From Sessilibacter corallicola (GTDB taxonomy: Bacteria > Pseudomonadota > Gammaproteobacteria > Pseudomonadales > Cellvibrionaceae), in NCBI RefSeq assembly GCF_021290925.1, contig NZ_JAJSLX010000002.1:957001-1021000 (forward strand): a stretch of 64,000 nt of DNA. The letters run 5' to 3'. This document shows, one piece after another, positions 46,100 through 54,924 of this stretch. The notes beneath the pieces were generated by a model. It was not told the DNA's origin. It saw nothing but the letters and a program-made list of their open reading frames with translations, and made no database searches. The translations under genes and the position numbers were made by a program. Each line of letters opens with the position of its first letter. The stretch's first letter is position 1.

Positions 46100-46501
46100 T
46101 TAATTTGAATCTAAGAGGTTTTGGAAACCGGCTAACTGGTTTCTAAAGCTCCACAGTGCTAAACCGTGTTGAACGCCTTTGGCAAAAATTCCAAGGAGAA
46201 CATAGTCTGTTTCAGTGGTGTTAATTAGACCGAAGATAATGAGTCCGTCAGCGGTTTCGACAATTCCTCCAAGGGCGTCTTTTTTCCCACAAGTTGTCGC
46301 TATCGTCAAGCTTAACCCGGCAAAAGATGCGGCCATAGCAGATAATTGTGTCGGCTCTATTGCAGAGCCTCGGTAATTTGCGCTTGCTATTTCGTGTCCG
46401 TCGGATGAACACAGTAAAAGGCTTTCGATGTCGTCACGAGTTAATGAGGAATCATTGAGGTGAGATTTAATTTTTTCAATTAATTCTGGCGGTAGATTCA
46501 A
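46100..46501 (-). CDS. Roadblock/LC7-like protein (second)
   Basis: 133 residues. LLLCSSDGHEIAS near residue 24 and LSAMAASFAGLSLTIA near 49, followed by the GLIIFGLI and DYVLLGIFAKG strands, resemble a diverged roadblock fold. I place the start at TTG 46501, with AAGAGG upstream inside the 3' end of the GTPase gene and only 4 bp after its stop. The frame is open further upstream, but that extension overlaps the GTPase gene. It probably pairs with the other roadblock protein or with the GTPase. Confidence 0.65.
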   Translation of the reverse strand: MNLPPELIEKIKSHLNDSSLTRDDIESLLLCSSDGHEIASANYRGSAIEPTQLSAMAASFAGLSLTIATTCGKKDALGGIVETADGLIIFGLINTTETDYVLLGIFAKGVQHGLALWSFRNQLAGFQNLLDSN

Positions 46502-46505
46502 GCAA

Positions 46506-47045
46506 TTATTCCTCTTGCAGTAAAAGATCAAGCTCCGCGTTGACAATTAATGCTTCTAAAAGCAGATTAACGTCACTGGACTCTCTTGGGTCCATAAAAA
46601 AGTAAGGTAGAGCTAATTCGAAATTAAGTGAAAATTGTTGCATGGTATCGGACACGTCATCGGAATCAGTGACTCTGTTTAATCCGATTACCATTGCACC
46701 TGTGTCGGCATGAGAACGGAATGCATTAATGTAATATTCCAACTCATCTGACCAGTTGCTTTGGCTGCAGTCTAGTAACAGAATACTGCCTAAAGAGCCT
46801 TTTGCCACGATAGGCCAAATAAAACTAAAGTGGCGTTGGCCCGGAATTCCGTACAGAGCTAACTTATTGCCATCTTCTAGTGATAATTCTCCGTAGTCCA
46901 TAGCAACCGTGGTGGTTGCTTTGGAATATACCGATTTATCGTGATTTTTTGCTTCTGTTTTTACCGTGGGGATATCGCTGATTGCGGTGATAGCCGTGGT
47001 TTTACCTGCGCCCATCGGGCCTACAAATACTACTTTAATGGCCAT
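46506..47045 (-). CDS. Small Ras-like GTPase, MglA-like
   Basis: 179 residues. The P-loop GPMGAGKTTAITA is at residues 9-21, a switch region with TVAMDYGEL near 46-54, and a GIPGQRHF segment near 67-74 in place of the usual DxxGQ. The base-recognition loop reads GLNRVTD rather than the canonical NKxD, an oddity that may change nucleotide specificity. Such GTPases next to roadblock proteins act as polarity or motility switches in Myxococcus and as conservons in actinomycetes. Start overlaps the upstream gene by 11 bp. Confidence 0.8.
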   Translation of the reverse strand: MAIKVVFVGPMGAGKTTAITAISDIPTVKTEAKNHDKSVYSKATTTVAMDYGELSLEDGNKLALYGIPGQRHFSFIWPIVAKGSLGSILLLDCSQSNWSDELEYYINAFRSHADTGAMVIGLNRVTDSDDVSDTMQQFSLNFELALPYFFMDPRESSDVNLLLEALIVNAELDLLLQEE

Positions 47046-47925
47046 GAGATAATCCGAAATAAGACTGAATTTTCTTTCTTAGCCATACAAGTGTTTGCTT
47101 GTTTTGTAGTTCAGTAACACTTCCAAGTGTTGATGAGCTAATGTCTGAAGCTTTCACTGAAACGCCGCACACGTTGCAGGCATGTAAGAATGTCATAACC
47201 TGTTCGTTATCCAAACGACAGATTTTGGCTGCTTCACGAATTGAAATACTTTGCTTTGAGTATAAGGTTGCCAATTTAAAAATTTGTGGATTTGGCTCCC
47301 ATTCGCTGATCTGTGGCCAGCTGATGAGTTTATAACCTTTATCTAAAGACCAGTGTAAGCGCGCAAAACCTATCTCTTTGCGAGCCAAATTCCACAATAA
47401 TTTTTTCAAACTAATGCAGCTGCTCCAAACAAGCTTTTCTTTGATTGGAATTTCGTTTTTTTCTGTTATAGCAGATGGCGGTGTTTTTAAAATGGCATCA
47501 ATTAGATCGTGTTCATCGCCATTTTCTAAATAAACTTTTCCATTATCGCTTTTAAATCTTACTAACTTCTGATTACACAAAAGTACAGTTTCGTGAGCAC
47601 TTTTATCTTTCATTAATTCAGCAACGGCGGTTGCTGAGGAATGTTTCGCGGAAGGTTCGCATTGTTGCAGGAGTTCCATGAACTTCATAATGCGAATTGG
47701 ATATTCTAATACCAGCTCAGAGGATGAATCTGGATGTTCGCCCACCAGTACGAGCTTTGAGCCAGGGTGAAGGTCAGTATGTTGCTTGGCAAGTACGACG
47801 TCGCCGTCGATACCTTCACCAGTGTATTGCCATCCGTGTTGGGTACGTGTAGCAATTAAACGGACCTGTTTTTTTATGACGTCAATTTCATGTGGTTCGA
47901 AACCATAGCTTTTTATTGAGTACAT
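47035..47925 (-). CDS. Unrecognised first gene of the GTPase/roadblock operon
   Basis: 296 residues, no signal peptide or membrane helix. The first ~90 residues (DIDG-like block with GEGIDGDVVLAKQ and LVLEYPIRIMKFMELLQ) have the layout of a degenerate receiver domain. The C-terminal part (LKKLLWNLARKEIGFARLHW; SISIREAAKICRLDNEQVMTF) suggests a winged-helix or DUF4388-like module. I do not recognise a family. It starts the operon and overlaps the GTPase gene by 11 bp, so it probably acts with the switch, perhaps as an output or scaffold. Confidence concerns the gene being real, not its role. Confidence 0.7.
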   Translation of the reverse strand: MYSIKSYGFEPHEIDVIKKQVRLIATRTQHGWQYTGEGIDGDVVLAKQHTDLHPGSKLVLVGEHPDSSSELVLEYPIRIMKFMELLQQCEPSAKHSSATAVAELMKDKSAHETVLLCNQKLVRFKSDNGKVYLENGDEHDLIDAILKTPPSAITEKNEIPIKEKLVWSSCISLKKLLWNLARKEIGFARLHWSLDKGYKLISWPQISEWEPNPQIFKLATLYSKQSISIREAAKICRLDNEQVMTFLHACNVCGVSVKASDISSSTLGSVTELQNKQTLVWLRKKIQSYFGLSHGH

Positions 47926-49322
47926 AGTGAACGCTTCGCTATATCCGTGGTTAGAGCTAAATTCCTTAAATATATTTTAATGCTCTGGCGATATCTGGCA
48001 TCAAAATAATCCCCTGTGCGCGATAAGTCAATTATATGCAGCAAACAAATTTATTGATATGAATAAATGTAACTCAGTGTAAAAACTACACACCTTATTC
48101 ATTGGTTAGCAGTCAGTTGAAATCGAGACAGGCTGTTATAAATTTTATTGCCAATACTAAATATATAACACGTTTAGCGCTGAGACAGAATTAAATATAA
48201 AGATATTCCCGTAAATTACACTGTTGTCGTCCGATTTTTCAGAATTTCAGCGGCTATTTCTGTTGGTCTAGATTATTGATTTGTAAAGATAACGTTTTGT
48301 CTGATTTAGACAATCACATGCAGAATATGAAATAGCATAAAAATGTGAAAAATTAAGAAACTTATTTATATACAGGCTATATCCTGTTTTTCAGAGTGAA
48401 TACTAAGCACTTTATTCACATTAAAACCTTAATCTAGGTGCCAGTTCATCCGATTTTATCGAACAAAAATTGTCTGCTGATAGACTTTTTTTATCACTTG
48501 TTAACAAACGTATTGCCGGTTTGCAATAATTATACAGTTTGTAAGCGGTCTGATCGTTTGAGATAAAATAACTGCAATACCAATTTTACATTTTGGTGGC
48601 ATTATTGATCGGAGCACCTGGGTGAATTGCTGCTTTCATACTCGTCTCCGTATTTAACCCGTTTATCTCCCTCTCTGTTTAGATTGTTTAAACGCAACAG
48701 AGTTTTAGATTACGCAGTTTGTTAAAAGCATTATTAAAGCATGTAAAAAGATTCTTCTTGAATTGAAGGCGAACTTTCAGGAATTTACCGCCATTTTGCC
48801 TAAAAATTGAGTGGTGTAGGGTAAATTCTCTATCTGTATTCCTTCGATTTTGCTGCTCTGAGCCGGTTCTGCTGGAGAATTATTTTCCCGTTAAAATAAT
48901 AAATCTTTTATGATTTGTATTTTCTTTAATAAGAATAAATATTATTTCGATCGCCGCTTGCGCTATTTTGAGCTTGTTTTAGCTTCAATTCGCTTCAGTC
49001 TAAAGTAACTGTTTTTGGGCAATTATTTTTTAATGGAATCATTACGGATCATTTTTTTGGTAATTTGGGGTTAACAAAAAATAAAATTTATTTTTGTTAA
49101 CTTATTGTCTTTTTTGTCGGTTTGTTGCCTTTTTGTCGCGTTGGCCACATTCTGATTTCATCGATGAAATTTTTATAAATATTTCTTTCAGAGTCATCAT
49201 TGGTAGGGGTTGAGGATTTTTAGGTTCATTAAAATACCTTTCGCTTTTCTCGAATATCACTTTTAAATCTGGCGTTCAATGAGCTAATCTAGGCCTCCAA
49301 TTCAATCAGGTCTTTTTTATCT
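47926..49322. other. Gene-free 1.4-kb region
   Basis: Lies between two divergent genes, the GTPase operon and the benE-like gene. It is AT-rich throughout, with no open frame of note. It contains a long AT-rich palindrome at 49070-49101. Promoters for both flanking units must be here, but I cannot place them. Confidence 0.55.
49070..49101. repeat. 32-bp AT-rich palindrome
   Basis: Begins and ends with GTTAAC and is almost perfectly self-complementary, differing by one base in an A/T run. It lies 220 bp upstream of the benE-like gene. Possible operator or terminator. Confidence 0.5.
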
Positions 49323-50501
49323 ATGTCTGTGATGCTCTTTAGTATTTCTCGCATGAGTGCGGGATTTGTGGCGTTATTGGTAGGTTATGCAAGTTCTGCT
49401 GCCATTATTCTGCAAGCGGCTGAAGGTGCCGGCGCCTCTGAGGAAGAGATTATTTCCTGGTTTTGGGCGCTCGGTATTGGTATGGGCGCCACCTGTATTG
49501 GCTTGTCTTTGCGCTATAAAGATCCAATTGTCACCGCTTGGTCCACCCCTGGTGCAGCGTTACTTGCAACGAGTTTGTCGGGGTTATCACTGTCTGAATC
49601 CATCGGTGCGTTTTTATTCAGCTCGTGTTTGATTTTCCTAACCGGAGTCACAGGCATATTTGATCGCCTTATGCGAATTGTGCCAGCTCCTATTGCTGCG
49701 GCCATGTTAGGTGGCATTTTATTAAAGTTTGGTTTAGATATTTTTGTCGCGTTAAAAAATCAAACGCTATTGGTTGGCATTATGTTGGTTGTATTTACCA
49801 TTGTCCGGCCGTTGTCAGCAAAATACGTGGTTCCCATCACGCTACTAATTGCATTTATTGTGGCGTATTTTTTAGGGCAAACTCATCTGGAAAACGTGTC
49901 TTGGGAGATTTCAAAACCTGTATTTATTTTTCCTGATTTTAATTTAACTTCGCTTATTGGCGTGGGTATACCTTTATACGTTGTAACAATGACGTCGCAA
50001 AATATGCCCGGATTTGCCATTATGCGGGCAAATGGTTTCCACACTCCAGCCTCGCCAATCATTACATGGACAGGATTAACCGGAATTTTACTGGCACCAT
50101 TGGGTGGTTTTGCTTTTAATTTGGCAGCAATCACGGCCGCTATTTGTATGTCCGAAGACGCCGATTCCAATCCCAAAACACGCTATTGGGTTGCCGTGTG
50201 GGCGGGTATTTTTTATCTTTTGGCGGGTGTTTTTGCAGCTACCGTTGTTACGTTGTTAACGTCTTTGCCGAATGAATTAATTATTACTGTTGCTGGGTTG
50301 GCACTGTTGGGCGCTATCGCTAACAGCTTGGTGAGTTCGCTCACAGAAACTTCCACCCGAGATGCCGCTATTATTACGTTTTTGGTGTCTGCTTCTGGTA
50401 TTCAAATACTGGGCGTTGCCAGCGCTTTTTGGGGATTGGTATTTGGTGGTGTTTATCTTTCGGTTACTCGATTTGTTCAATCACAAAAAGGTACTGATTA
50501 A
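49323..50501 (+). CDS. BenE family benzoate/H+ symporter-like transporter
   Basis: 392-residue inner-membrane protein with about 11-12 helices. WSTPGAALLATSL near residues 73-85 and VVTMTSQNMPGFAIMRANGF near 218-237 are BenE-family features, as is GGFAFNLAAITAAICM. BenE members carry benzoate with protons, but no benzoate-degradation genes are in this window, so the substrate is open. It ends one base before the convergent methyltransferase gene. Confidence 0.85.
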   Translation: MSVMLFSISRMSAGFVALLVGYASSAAIILQAAEGAGASEEEIISWFWALGIGMGATCIGLSLRYKDPIVTAWSTPGAALLATSLSGLSLSESIGAFLFSSCLIFLTGVTGIFDRLMRIVPAPIAAAMLGGILLKFGLDIFVALKNQTLLVGIMLVVFTIVRPLSAKYVVPITLLIAFIVAYFLGQTHLENVSWEISKPVFIFPDFNLTSLIGVGIPLYVVTMTSQNMPGFAIMRANGFHTPASPIITWTGLTGILLAPLGGFAFNLAAITAAICMSEDADSNPKTRYWVAVWAGIFYLLAGVFAATVVTLLTSLPNELIITVAGLALLGAIANSLVSSLTETSTRDAAIITFLVSASGIQILGVASAFWGLVFGGVYLSVTRFVQSQKGTD

Positions 50502-51302
50502 CTACGAGTTAAAGACCGAGCGAAATGATAATAATGCCGCTGTGACGGCAACGTTTAAAGATTCAACGTTGTTATTCATAGGAATTTTTACCGCGTAATC
50601 ACTCAGTTGTTCAATGCTTTGGCTAACACCCGATGTTTCATTGCCAAGTACAAAAATTTTAGCTTCGTTTATTGTATTAATGTCTGCTATTGATCGAGAG
50701 CTATCAAGAGATAAACCAATGACTTTGGTATTGCAGGCAGATTTAAACTTTTCCAGCGTTTTAGTGAGATTTTCACAGCGCACAATTGGAGCTTTAAATA
50801 CGCTTCCTGCACTGGCTTTTATTACCAGTGGGTCAATTTGAGCACACCCTTTTTCGGGGAGAATAATTCCGTCGATAAATCCTGCTGTTGCAGATCGGAT
50901 GATCATACCCAAGTTTTGCGGATTGCTGATGCCATCTAAAGCGATCAACTCGAACGGTTTGTTTTTGTTGGCACTAATGAATTGATCATCCGTTAAATAA
51001 TTGGGGCATTGAATATCAACGCACACGCCTTGGTCTTGTTTTGAATTTTTCGATATCCGCGATAATGCCTGTCGTGTGTGGTAAATAATTTCTGCGTTCT
51101 TATTTTCCGCTAAGGCCAATATCTCGCGAATTATTTCCGATTCTTTATTACTTTCTGCTAAATGTAATTTTATGGGTTTGGTTTCAGGCGCTTGTAACGC
51201 CTCAAGCACAGGCTTTCTTCCGTAAACGGTTAGCAGAGAGCGGAAGAGCGCTTTTTTTTCCAAGTATTGTTGGGAATCGCTGGTACTGTTGTTCTTGGCC
51301 AT
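50502..51302 (-). CDS. SpoU/TrmH family RNA methyltransferase
   Basis: 266 residues. A substrate-binding N-terminal part (YGRKPVLEALQ) precedes the SPOUT knot with ALDGISNPQNLGMIIRSATA, FVLGNETSGVS and IPMNNNVESLNVAVTAALL, motifs 1-3 of 2'-O-ribose methyltransferases. The RNA target is likely a tRNA or rRNA ribose; RlmB or TrmH-like proteins are the nearest relatives. Its stop codon directly abuts that of the convergent benE-like gene. Confidence 0.88.
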   Translation of the reverse strand: MAKNNSTSDSQQYLEKKALFRSLLTVYGRKPVLEALQAPETKPIKLHLAESNKESEIIREILALAENKNAEIIYHTRQALSRISKNSKQDQGVCVDIQCPNYLTDDQFISANKNKPFELIALDGISNPQNLGMIIRSATAGFIDGIILPEKGCAQIDPLVIKASAGSVFKAPIVRCENLTKTLEKFKSACNTKVIGLSLDSSRSIADINTINEAKIFVLGNETSGVSQSIEQLSDYAVKIPMNNNVESLNVAVTAALLSFRSVFNS

Positions 51303-51392
51303 TGTTGCTCAGCTATAGTGCTTGTTGTGAGCGCAGCATACTACCATAAATTACGTCGAATCACTGGTTCGAGTGTTTTTTGAATTGTTGAT

Positions 51393-52316
51393 TCAAGTTT
51401 GGTCAGAATCGGAATTGAATAGATGACTGAGCTCAGTGTGTGTTTCTGGTGAGGTGTTTTTGTGATCAGTGAGCTTGAGAGTTGCTGAGCTGAGCATTTT
51501 ATAGAAGCTCGCTAGTTCAGGAGACGTGTTTTCTAACGCCATGATTTGCGACTCAATTAGCGATACATCCCCGCGTTGCACTGGGCCTGTTAATGCCGCG
51601 TTTGGTGACGTTTTTTCTATGTTGGTAAGCGTTTGCCGAGCTAACGGCAGGAGCATTTCATTGGCTTGCTGAGGGCTAAAACCCAAGACCTCTAAACACT
51701 CGTGACTGGCGTTAATAATAGAAGGTAAAAAGTTACAAGCAAAAACGGCAGCAGCGTGATAGACCAATTTTTGGCTTTGTTCGATTACCTTCCAGTGCAT
51801 GCCTAACGATTGAAAAAGAGGGTGCAGTTGCTCAAGCGCATAGTCATCACCTTCGGCGCAACAAAAGCAGTGCTGTAATTGTTGAATGCTGTGTGCTGGA
51901 TCGGCAAAACTGTGTAATGGATGGGCACTGGCAATGTGGGTGTTGTCCGATTTTAAGCAACTTAATACCGAAGACGAAAGCGAGCCACTGCAGTGGAAAA
52001 TTACTGTGTTTGTCCAGTTGAGCTCTAGAGCAAGCAGTTTCTTGGCGACGGTTTCAATGTCTGAATCTGGCACTGCAATCAATAAAAAATCGGACGGCTT
52101 TAAATCGAATAGGGTGTCGCAGGGAGTGCCACTGCCGATAAATGCTTTGGCCGCAAGTGAACTGGATTGTGTCTGATTAATAATTTGTTGGATATTAACA
52201 GTTGAATTGTCAAACCACACTCGCGCCAGAGTCTTACCGAGTTTTCCGGCGCCGATGATGCTAAGCGTAGGTAATTGAGTGGGCTTTAACAAATTTGAAT
52301 TCTTATTAATCAGCAA
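51393..52316 (-). CDS. Rossmann-fold protein with DUF2520 domain
   Basis: 307 residues. The N terminus has a NAD(P)-binding LSIIGAGKLGKTLARVW, followed by FLLIAVPDSDIETVAK and FHCSGSLSSSVLSCL. The C-terminal helical half (ASAHPLHSFADP; AAVFACNFLPSIINASHECL; LTGPVQRGD) is the DUF2520 type related to ketopantoate-reductase-like or pyrroline-reductase folds. Substrate unknown. It follows pdxJ on the minus strand after 18 bp, perhaps co-transcribed. Confidence 0.82.
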   Translation of the reverse strand: MLINKNSNLLKPTQLPTLSIIGAGKLGKTLARVWFDNSTVNIQQIINQTQSSSLAAKAFIGSGTPCDTLFDLKPSDFLLIAVPDSDIETVAKKLLALELNWTNTVIFHCSGSLSSSVLSCLKSDNTHIASAHPLHSFADPAHSIQQLQHCFCCAEGDDYALEQLHPLFQSLGMHWKVIEQSQKLVYHAAAVFACNFLPSIINASHECLEVLGFSPQQANEMLLPLARQTLTNIEKTSPNAALTGPVQRGDVSLIESQIMALENTSPELASFYKMLSSATLKLTDHKNTSPETHTELSHLFNSDSDQT

Positions 52317-52334
52317 AGGTAGGGGTGTGTTTTG

Positions 52335-53084
52335 TTATTTGCACAGAGCAACATAACGAGTCATGGTTTCTTTCAAGCCAAGCTCTAATGATTCAACCGT
52401 TAATGCATGACCAATCGATACTTCCAGTAATCCGGGTAGCTTACGATATTCAGTCATATTGGTTAAATTAAGATCGTGACCGGCGTTAACACCCAAACCA
52501 ATCTCTGTGGCGTGTTGGGCGGCGTTGGCGTGCTGTTCAAAAATAGATTGCCAATTATTTTGCCCAAAAGCCGCTGCAAAAGGGCCTGTGTAGAGCTCTA
52601 TTCGATCGGCTCCAACCGCTTTTGCTAGATCAATTTGTTTTATATCCGGGTCCATAAACAAGCTGACTCGGATATTTAAGTCTTTCAGTTTTTTAATGAT
52701 GGGTTCTAACGTTTTACCGGTTTTTTCTAAATCAAACCCGTGATCGGAGGTTAATTGATCGCTTTGGTCTGGCACCAATGTCGCTTGGTCGGGAAGGTTT
52801 TGTTCGATAATTTGCAGTAATCCTGGATAGCTGCCAATTGCTCCTTCAAACGGATTACCTTCAATATTAAATTCTACGTCTGCCAGAGGTTTGACGAGTT
52901 TTGAAAGTTCTGTGCAATCACCTGGGCGAATATGTCTTTGATCAGGGCGAGGGTGAACGGTTATGCCATTGGCCCCAAAGGCTATGCAAGACTTCGCATG
53001 CTCAACCACATTGGGGTAATTTCCTTCGCGAGAATTTCGCAACAGCGCGATTTTATTTAAGTTAACACTGAGAGCAAAAGACAT
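52335..53084 (-). CDS. pdxJ: Pyridoxine 5'-phosphate synthase
   Basis: 249-residue TIM-barrel enzyme that joins 1-deoxyxylulose 5-phosphate and 3-amino-2-oxopropyl phosphate to pyridoxine phosphate. LSVNLNKIALLRNSREG at the N terminus, GITVHPRPDQRHI, VNAGHDLN and LLEVSIGHAL at the end are PdxJ features. ATG 53084 is preferred because it yields the family N terminus (MSFALSVN); the frame extends 11 codons upstream. It has an isolated position with recO/acpS, its usual neighbours, absent. Confidence 0.88.
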   Translation of the reverse strand: MSFALSVNLNKIALLRNSREGNYPNVVEHAKSCIAFGANGITVHPRPDQRHIRPGDCTELSKLVKPLADVEFNIEGNPFEGAIGSYPGLLQIIEQNLPDQATLVPDQSDQLTSDHGFDLEKTGKTLEPIIKKLKDLNIRVSLFMDPDIKQIDLAKAVGADRIELYTGPFAAAFGQNNWQSIFEQHANAAQHATEIGLGVNAGHDLNLTNMTEYRKLPGLLEVSIGHALTVESLELGLKETMTRYVALCK

Positions 53085-53189
53085 AATGGTGATTTCCGAA
53101 CATTTTAGGAGTAGCAATCATAACCCACAGATCTTTTTACTGCGATTCTAATGACACAATAAAAAGATCTGCATGATGGGTGTCTGGCA

Positions 53190-53861
53190 TTAATCAAATT
53201 GAACTGTTTTAACTTCTACTTTTTTGCTTTCTTCTTTTTGATTGTCGCCAGTTTGGTTGTCGCCAGTAGCCTCAATTCGATACGCTTTTAAAATTCTGAT
53301 CGGTTCCGAAGGAGCGTTCGGGTATCGACGTGTATTGCCTGGCGGGCGAGTTACGATCTCGTCTACCACTTCCATACCGCTAATGACCTCACCGAAAACG
53401 GTGTAACCGGGTCGGCCGGGATAATTGTCTAAGTGCGGGTTATTAACAAGGTTAATAAAAAACTGAGCGGTTGCACTGTTGGGATCAGAGTAACGTGCCA
53501 TCGCAAGTGTGCCTCTTGCGTTGCGTAAACCGTTGTGCGATTCGTTAACTACGGGCTCACGGGTTTCTTTTTCAGTAAAATCGAACGTTAAACCACCACC
53601 TTGTACCATAAAGCCTGGAATAACTCGGTGAAAAATGGTTCCGTTGTAAAATCCGTCGTCAACATAAGTTAGAAAGTTTTCTACGGTAGCTGGCGCTTGC
53701 TCGGAAAATAAATTGACCGTAATTTCGCCTAAGTCGGTTTCTATTTTAACGGTCTCTGCATTTGCTTGCGTAAAAAATGCAGCAATGAATGCGAAGCTGA
53801 TGAGTATTTTCTTTGCTAACAACTGAGTTACGCTAAAAATATTATTATTGGGTAGCATCAT
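53190..53861 (-). CDS. Periplasmic cyclophilin-type peptidyl-prolyl isomerase
   Basis: 223 residues. A hydrophobic signal segment (ILISFAFIAAFFTQANA) precedes a cyclophilin domain: ITVNLFSEQAPATVENF, GTIFHRVIPGFMVQGGG, NARGTLAMAR, TAQFFINL and PGYTVFGEV. The C terminus carries a charged, repetitive tail (TGDNQTGDNQKEESKK). ATG 53861 overlaps the TGA of the preceding gene (ATGA), implying coupling; a further ATG lies one codon on. Confidence 0.88.
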   Translation of the reverse strand: MMLPNNNIFSVTQLLAKKILISFAFIAAFFTQANAETVKIETDLGEITVNLFSEQAPATVENFLTYVDDGFYNGTIFHRVIPGFMVQGGGLTFDFTEKETREPVVNESHNGLRNARGTLAMARYSDPNSATAQFFINLVNNPHLDNYPGRPGYTVFGEVISGMEVVDEIVTRPPGNTRRYPNAPSEPIRILKAYRIEATGDNQTGDNQKEESKKVEVKTVQFD

Positions 53862-54544
53862 TTGTACTCTATCCATTCTGAGTTTTTCTTTTTAAAATTG
53901 AACCGCGGTATGATTACGGCGATGAAAGCTCCGAGAAAGACAGCGGCAGCGCCGTAAATAAACCAGGTCTGGCGGTTGTCGTTTTTGTAACGGCTGTTTT
54001 CCGCCTTTAGAATATCGACCTGGTTTTGCAGCATTTGATGTTGATTCAGCAAATCTTGATGGCGATGGTTTAACTCAATTGCATCGGAAGACACACGTTT
54101 AATTTCTTCGAGTTCTCTCGCCGTTTCACTTTTTGCGTCAATGCTGCTGTTAAGTTGTGAATTGAGATCTTTATTATTTTGCTGTAGTTGATCAAGCTCA
54201 CTTTGCAGTTGTTGAGTTCGCTGTTTTAATGATGAAATTTGTTGCTCTGCATTGGTTAATTTCAACTGGGCAGTAGGTTCTTTAATAATGTACTGCGCTC
54301 TCACATAACCTTCTTTGCCGTCACTGGTGCGAACAGTAAACCAACCATTTTCTGTATCTTCTGCGAGTATTTCCAGCTTGGTGCCGGATTTCATTGCGCT
54401 GTCTAGAATACGGAACTGATTGCCTTTTCCGCTTCTGAGTGGAACATAAAGAATGTCTGATACATAGCCAGTTTCTGCAAAAGTGTTGTCGGTGTGTAGA
54501 AGGGTGGTTAAAACTATGAAAGAAACGAGTATAAATTGTTTCAC
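53858..54544 (-). CDS. SH3-domain, coiled-coil membrane protein (TIGR04211/YgiM-like)
   Basis: 228 residues: a signal peptide (to about residue 23), a bacterial SH3 domain (DILYVPLRSGKGNQFRIL through VRTSDGKEGYVRAQYI), a long glutamine-rich coiled coil (about 95-190), a transmembrane helix near 200-220 and a short basic tail. This is the SH3-coiled coil-TM plan of YgiM-like proteins, thought to act at the cell envelope. It is coupled to the cyclophilin gene downstream. Confidence 0.85.
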   Translation of the reverse strand: MKQFILVSFIVLTTLLHTDNTFAETGYVSDILYVPLRSGKGNQFRILDSAMKSGTKLEILAEDTENGWFTVRTSDGKEGYVRAQYIIKEPTAQLKLTNAEQQISSLKQRTQQLQSELDQLQQNNKDLNSQLNSSIDAKSETARELEEIKRVSSDAIELNHRHQDLLNQHQMLQNQVDILKAENSRYKNDNRQTWFIYGAAAVFLGAFIAVIIPRFNFKKKNSEWIEYK

Positions 54545-54612
54545 TACTAATCCAAGAAATAATTAAAGTCTAACAGTTAACGCATAACATCTTCAGTAAA
54601 TGCGATTTTATA

Positions 54613-54915
54613 TTATGAAGGAAACACCTTTTTAAACGGTTTTACTGTGACCGATTCGTAAACTCCGTGAGAAATATAGGGATCTTTATCGGCCCAGGAC
54701 TGCGCTTCTTCCAAAGATGGAAACTCAGCAATGATAATACTTCCAGTAAAACCGCCAGGGCCTGGATCTTCGCTGTCAATTGCGGGGTTAGGACCTGCGA
54801 CAAACAGACGGCCTTCGGCTTGTAATTGTTCAAGTCGCGCTAAATGCTCTGAACGCGCTGCCAGTCTTTTTTCAAGGCTGTTGGGTTTGTCGATTCCTAC
54901 AATGCTGTACCACAT
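54613..54915 (-). CDS. yciI: YciI family protein
   Basis: 100 residues of the YciI/DGPF dimeric alpha-beta barrel: [16 protein letters not shown] at the N terminus, the [17 protein letters not shown] segment and [17 protein letters not shown] with the conserved His-Asp region. Function is unresolved; in E. coli yciI lies in a cell-division-related neighbourhood. Next gene upstream is 9 bp away on the same strand, so the two are probably one transcript. Confidence 0.9.
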   Translation of the reverse strand: MWYSIVGIDKPNSLEKRLAARSEHLARLEQLQAEGRLFVAGPNPAIDSEDPGPGGFTGSIIIAEFPSLEEAQSWADKDPYISHGVYESVTVKPFKKVFPS

Positions 54916-54924
54916 AATACTGTC

